Assembly (NCBI GenBank): GCA_965205255.1
Contig: OZ242051.1
Span: 2,604,001-2,668,000, forward strand
Direction of reading: 5' to 3'
DNA length: 64,000 nucleotides
Origin: G965205255 sp965205255
GTDB taxonomy: Bacteria > Pseudomonadota > Gammaproteobacteria > Pseudomonadales > Endozoicomonadaceae
Positions 63,195-64,000 of this stretch are shown in pieces (within the stretch, counting starts at the first letter, position 1; each line of letters opens with the position of its first letter). The notes beneath the pieces are model-generated. The model was not told where the DNA came from, made no database searches, and saw nothing but the letters and a program-made list of their open reading frames with translations. The position numbers were made by a program, and so were the translations under genes.

Positions 63195-64000
63195 TTAACT
63201 AGCATGCAAGAAAATTCGATAAGGATTAGAAAATACTGGATCAGTATTTTTAGTACAATTTGTTAAAAAGCCTGTGACCGAGGAAACTTTACAAACAGAT
63301 ACACTATTTGAAAGAAGATTTGTTACATAAGCCAGTGAGCCTTGCGTATTAAAAGCAATATTGGTTGGTCTGCTAAGGCTGTTATTTCTGTCTACTTTGC
63401 AAGTACTAAAAAAACCTGTGCTCTGATTAATCTGGCATACAGATATTGAATTATTATTGTTAACTTGTGGTATATAGGCAATTGTACCCGCTGGATTTAT
63501 AGTAATGTACTTAGGATTTAAAAGATCATTGCGATCTAGATGACACTGGGTCACAAGACCTGTATTAGGGTTGATATGACATACAGATACTGCAGCAACG
63601 TAGCTGTTTGCAAGGTATGCAAAAGTGCCTTTATTATTTAAAGTAATACCGGCAAAGTGAAGAAGTGTTGGGTTGTCGTTGTATGTACAATTTTGCAATT
63701 CGCCAGAGTCAGGAGAAACCGTACACACTGACAGCTCATCGTCTTTTATATTGATGACATACGCCCATCTTCCCATAGGATTAAAAGTGATGCTTCCGAT
63801 ATCATCGATTGTGGTATCAATGCTTTTTTTACAATTTTTAAATACACCATCGGCGCTGTTAACAGAACACGCAACAACTGAATTGTTTATAAAATCAGGG
63901 AAATAGGCTAAAGAATTAGAAGGATTAAAAGAGATTTTAACTTCAGAATTTAACGGGAAACTCGTCGCTTTTTTACAGTTTTTTAGCGCTCCTGAATCTA
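63195..64000 (-). CDS. Beta-propeller repeat protein with paired cysteines, 5' end outside
   Basis: The frame is open to the window edge, so the start is upstream; an internal Met at 63776 is not the start because the repeat continues before it. About 268 codons are visible. They form at least six repeats of roughly 45 residues with the pattern S-V-x-V-C-x-I-x-x-x-T-G-x-x-x-x-C followed by a P-x-x-I-x-x-N-x-x-G-x-x-A-Y-V strand set. Examples are VSVCHINPNTGLVTQC, ISVCQINQSTGFFSTC and VSVCKVSSVTGFLTNC. This is a YVTN/lactonase-like propeller in which each blade carries two Cys, suggesting an exported, disulfide-stapled protein. Similar proteins occur in Legionella-type intracellular bacteria. 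Function unknown. Confidence 0.7.
   Translation of the reverse strand, partial: DSGALKNCKKATSFPLNSEVKISFNPSNSLAYFPDFINNSVVACSVNSADGVFKNCKKSIDTTIDDIGSITFNPMGRWAYVINIKDDELSVCTVSPDSGELQNCTYNDNPTLLHFAGITLNNKGTFAYLANSYVAAVSVCHINPNTGLVTQCHLDRNDLLNPKYITINPAGTIAYIPQVNNNNSISVCQINQSTGFFSTCKVDRNNSLSRPTNIAFNTQGSLAYVTNLLSNSVSVCKVSSVTGFLTNCTKNTDPVFSNPYRIFLHAS

Overview
The window looks like a chromosome segment of a moderately AT-rich gammaproteobacterium. Supporting gene blocks are tRNA-Tyr/Gly/Thr next to tuf with birA beyond, recA-recX, alaS-lysC-csrA-tRNA-Ser, fadBA, dusB-fis-purH-purD and def-fmt-rsmB-trkA. These resemble the Pseudomonas/Oceanospirillales side of the class. The heavy load of decayed insertion sequences, broken housekeeping neighbourhoods and several exported lipid- or protein-acting enzymes suggest a host-associated lineage of the Endozoicomonas type. 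That placement is inference; no 16S gene is present. Layout: fusA (5' end outside the window) and one tuf lie on the + strand. An elbB gene, an exported chorismate-mutase-like protein, a 3.4 kb insertion-sequence graveyard and a cold-shock gene follow. A second, apparently identical tuf lies on the - strand, behind tRNA-Thr, tRNA-Gly and tRNA-Tyr and then birA. Neither tuf keeps its usual downstream partner (rpsJ or secE-nusG). From 11.8 to 16.7 kb come a polyprenyl sugar-phosphate transferase, a secreted phosphodiesterase with a PI-PLC-X-like domain, a small orphan and an acetyltransferase. recA (16.9-19.6 kb) is preceded by pncC and followed by a recX broken by a short IS982-type element. 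A peptide transporter and a short-chain dehydrogenase sit among more remnants before alaS-lysC-csrA-tRNA-Ser. From 29.7 kb the order is fadBA, hemE, an exported phosphatidylserine-decarboxylase-like protein, a sugar transporter, a LytTR/LytS two-component pair, dusB-fis, purH and purD. From 45 to 53 kb is accessory: a cysteine-rich exported protein, a sedolisin-type protease, IS remnants, tRNA-Arg, an MgtC-family protein and an orphan of 261 residues. From 53.8 kb it is mainly housekeeping again: rluD, bamD, yacG, nth, dapE, def-fmt-rsmB-trkA. The window ends inside a cysteine-patterned beta-propeller gene. Two dispersed intergenic repeat families stand out. Family A is about 85-165 bp with terminal inverted repeats, MITE-like, with roughly ten copies. 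Family B is about 165 bp and carries a conserved palindromic core, with three long copies and one short one. Together with fragments of at least nine transposase types they fill nearly every long intergenic gap. The genome seems to have passed through an IS expansion and is now decaying.
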